Shown here piece by piece: positions 62,955 through 64,000 of a DNA stretch of 64,000 bases. The DNA is from Pseudomonadota bacterium (lineage in GTDB: Bacteria; Pseudomonadota; Gammaproteobacteria; Burkholderiales; Gallionellaceae), in NCBI GenBank assembly GCA_021848465.1, contig JAJZUP010000001.1, forward strand, positions 434,001 through 498,000. Reading direction: 5' to 3'. Within the stretch, counting starts at the first letter, position 1. Each line of letters starts with the position of its first letter. The notes under the pieces are model-generated. The model did no database searches. It was not told where the DNA came from and saw only the letters and a list, made by a program, of their open reading frames with translations. Both the position numbers and the translations under genes were made by a program.

Positions 62955-64000
62955 GCCGCATGATCTCCTCAATCTCGCTGACCGTCTTGGGAGCAGTGCC
63001 GGACAGCACTTCGTTCCCCGATGCTGTAATCAGTATATCGTCTTCGATGCGGATGCCGATATTCCATAGTTCGCGGGGAACATGGTCGCCGGGGCGGATA
63101 TAGCAGCCGGGTTCGATGGTCAACGTCATGCCGGGCTGCAGGGCACGCCATTGCGTTCCGGTTTTGTACTCGCCGACATCATGCACATCCATGCCCAGCC
63201 AGTGGCTGGTACGGTGCATGTAAAACTGTTTGTAGCTTTCATCCTCCAGCACCGATTCAGCAGTGCCGCGGCATAGCTTCAAGTCGATGAAGCCTTGGGC
63301 GAGGGTGCGCAAGGCGGCTTCGTGAGGTGCGTTCCATGACATGCCGGGCGCGGCGGCGGCGATTGCGGCCTGTTGGGCGGCGAGCACGATTTCGTAAGCA
63401 TCTTTTTGTGCCGGGCTATAGCGCCCATTGATCGGGAAGGTGCGTGTGATGTCGGAGGCATAGCCGCCAAGCTCGCAGCCGGCGTCGATCAACAGCAGGT
63501 CGCCATCATTCAGCCGGGCATTGTTGCCGACATAGTGCAGTGTGCAGGCATTGGCACCTCCGGCAACTATGCTGGTATAGGCCGGATGGCGCGCGCCGTG
63601 ACGGCAGAACTCATGCAATAGTTCTGCTTCGACCTGGTATTCAAATTGGCCGGGGCGGGTAAAGCGCATGGCCCGGTGATGTGCCTGGGCGGAGATTGCC
63701 GCTGCGCGGCGCATCACCTCCTGCTCATGGCGGTCCTTGAAAATGCGCATTTCGTTTACCAGCTCGCGTACATCGCGTATTTCACCCGGTGCGCGTATGC
63801 CGCTGCGGCTCCGGGCCTTGACTGATTCACGCAGTGCGAGAAGGCGCGTATCCCAGTCCCGGGAGGCCCCGACCGGGTAAAACAGGACAGGCTGGTTGGC
63901 CAGCAGTTCGCCCAGTTTTGCATCGAGCTGGGCAATGGCATGGCAGGCGTCGAAACCGAATTTTTCCCGGGCCATTTCCGGCCCGTGCCGAAAGCCGTCC
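62947..64000 (-). CDS. pepP: Xaa-Pro aminopeptidase PepP (partial, N-terminus missing)
   Basis: The visible part (350 residues) is a proline aminopeptidase. The metal ligands occur in LLLIDAGCELGGYASDITRTF (two Asp), the HRTSHWLGMDVHD His, LTIEPGCYI (Glu) and IGIRIEDDI (Glu), so the enzyme is intact in its catalytic part. The frame remains open to the right edge with residues DGFRHGPEMAREK, so the true start lies beyond 64000. It overlaps the ubiH start. Confidence 0.93.
   Translation of the reverse strand, partial: DGFRHGPEMAREKFGFDACHAIAQLDAKLGELLANQPVLFYPVGASRDWDTRLLALRESVKARSRSGIRAPGEIRDVRELVNEMRIFKDRHEQEVMRRAAAISAQAHHRAMRFTRPGQFEYQVEAELLHEFCRHGARHPAYTSIVAGGANACTLHYVGNNARLNDGDLLLIDAGCELGGYASDITRTFPINGRYSPAQKDAYEIVLAAQQAAIAAAAPGMSWNAPHEAALRTLAQGFIDLKLCRGTAESVLEDESYKQFYMHRTSHWLGMDVHDVGEYKTGTQWRALQPGMTLTIEPGCYIRPGDHVPRELWNIGIRIEDDILITASGNEVLSGTAPKTVSEIEEIMRHD

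Overview
The window reads as a chromosome segment of a betaproteobacterium. The best fit is the Nitrosomonadales/Gallionellaceae group (Sideroxydans- or Gallionella-like, microaerophilic, probably autotrophic), inferred from protein character and gene order only; no database search was run. Support comes from betaproteobacterial gene orders (sspA-sspB-rpoH region; smg-dprA-lysM; def-fmt-rsmB-ntrY-ntrX; divergent fliE/fliF), an alternative complex III, a bd-type oxidase locus with a sulfide:quinone-reductase-like enzyme, and a transketolase-GAPDH-PGK-PK-aldolase cluster of the kind found in Calvin-cycle bacteria.

Layout. 1-2650: partial lnt, a cyclic-nucleotide-binding protein, a MarC-family protein and rluF, ended by a strong terminator. 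2650-11300: actA-B1-B2-C-D-E-F, encoding alternative complex III (quinol to cytochrome c/oxidase electron transfer), followed directly by sspAB. 11300-13870: rpoH behind a CIRCE element, then a GAF/HD-GYP/hemerythrin c-di-GMP phosphodiesterase. 13870-25100: flagellar genes fliRQPONMLKJIHGF on the minus strand, with fliE divergent. 25100-28460: mutY, whose 3' end recurs twice downstream around two toxin-antitoxin modules, then a DUF2628-like gene and a gene-poor stretch. 28460-35200: VanZ-like protein, [2Fe-2S] ferredoxin, alpha/beta hydrolase, NodI/NodJ-type ABC exporter, HemJ, RlmL and an unknown membrane protein. 35200-46680: topA, smg, dprA, lysM on the minus strand; def, fmt, rsmB, a DUF4390 gene and an NtrY/NtrX-like two-component pair on the plus strand. 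46680-53770: tkt, gap, pgk, pyk, fba. 53770-60870: a sigma-54 activator divergent from cydP-cydA-cydB-cydX-ybgE, an SQR-like flavoprotein, a 54-residue protein and a small cytochrome c. 60890-64000: cyclase-FHA protein, ubiH and partial pepP on the minus strand.

How it fits together. The window holds two quinol-oxidising branches, complex III of the alternative type and cytochrome bd, with a soluble cytochrome c and a probable sulfide-to-quinone enzyme. Ubiquinone hydroxylation (UbiH) and HemJ belong to the same respiratory theme. Oxygen or redox sensing is suggested twice: by the hemerythrin domain on the HD-GYP protein and by the Cys-rich PAS domain of the sigma-54 regulator next to a near-consensus -24/-12 promoter in front of cyd. 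The most notable signals are that regulator/promoter pair, the CIRCE site at rpoH, the act operon lying upstream of sspAB where petABC usually sits in betaproteobacteria, and the repeated mutY 3' ends around the toxin-antitoxin genes.
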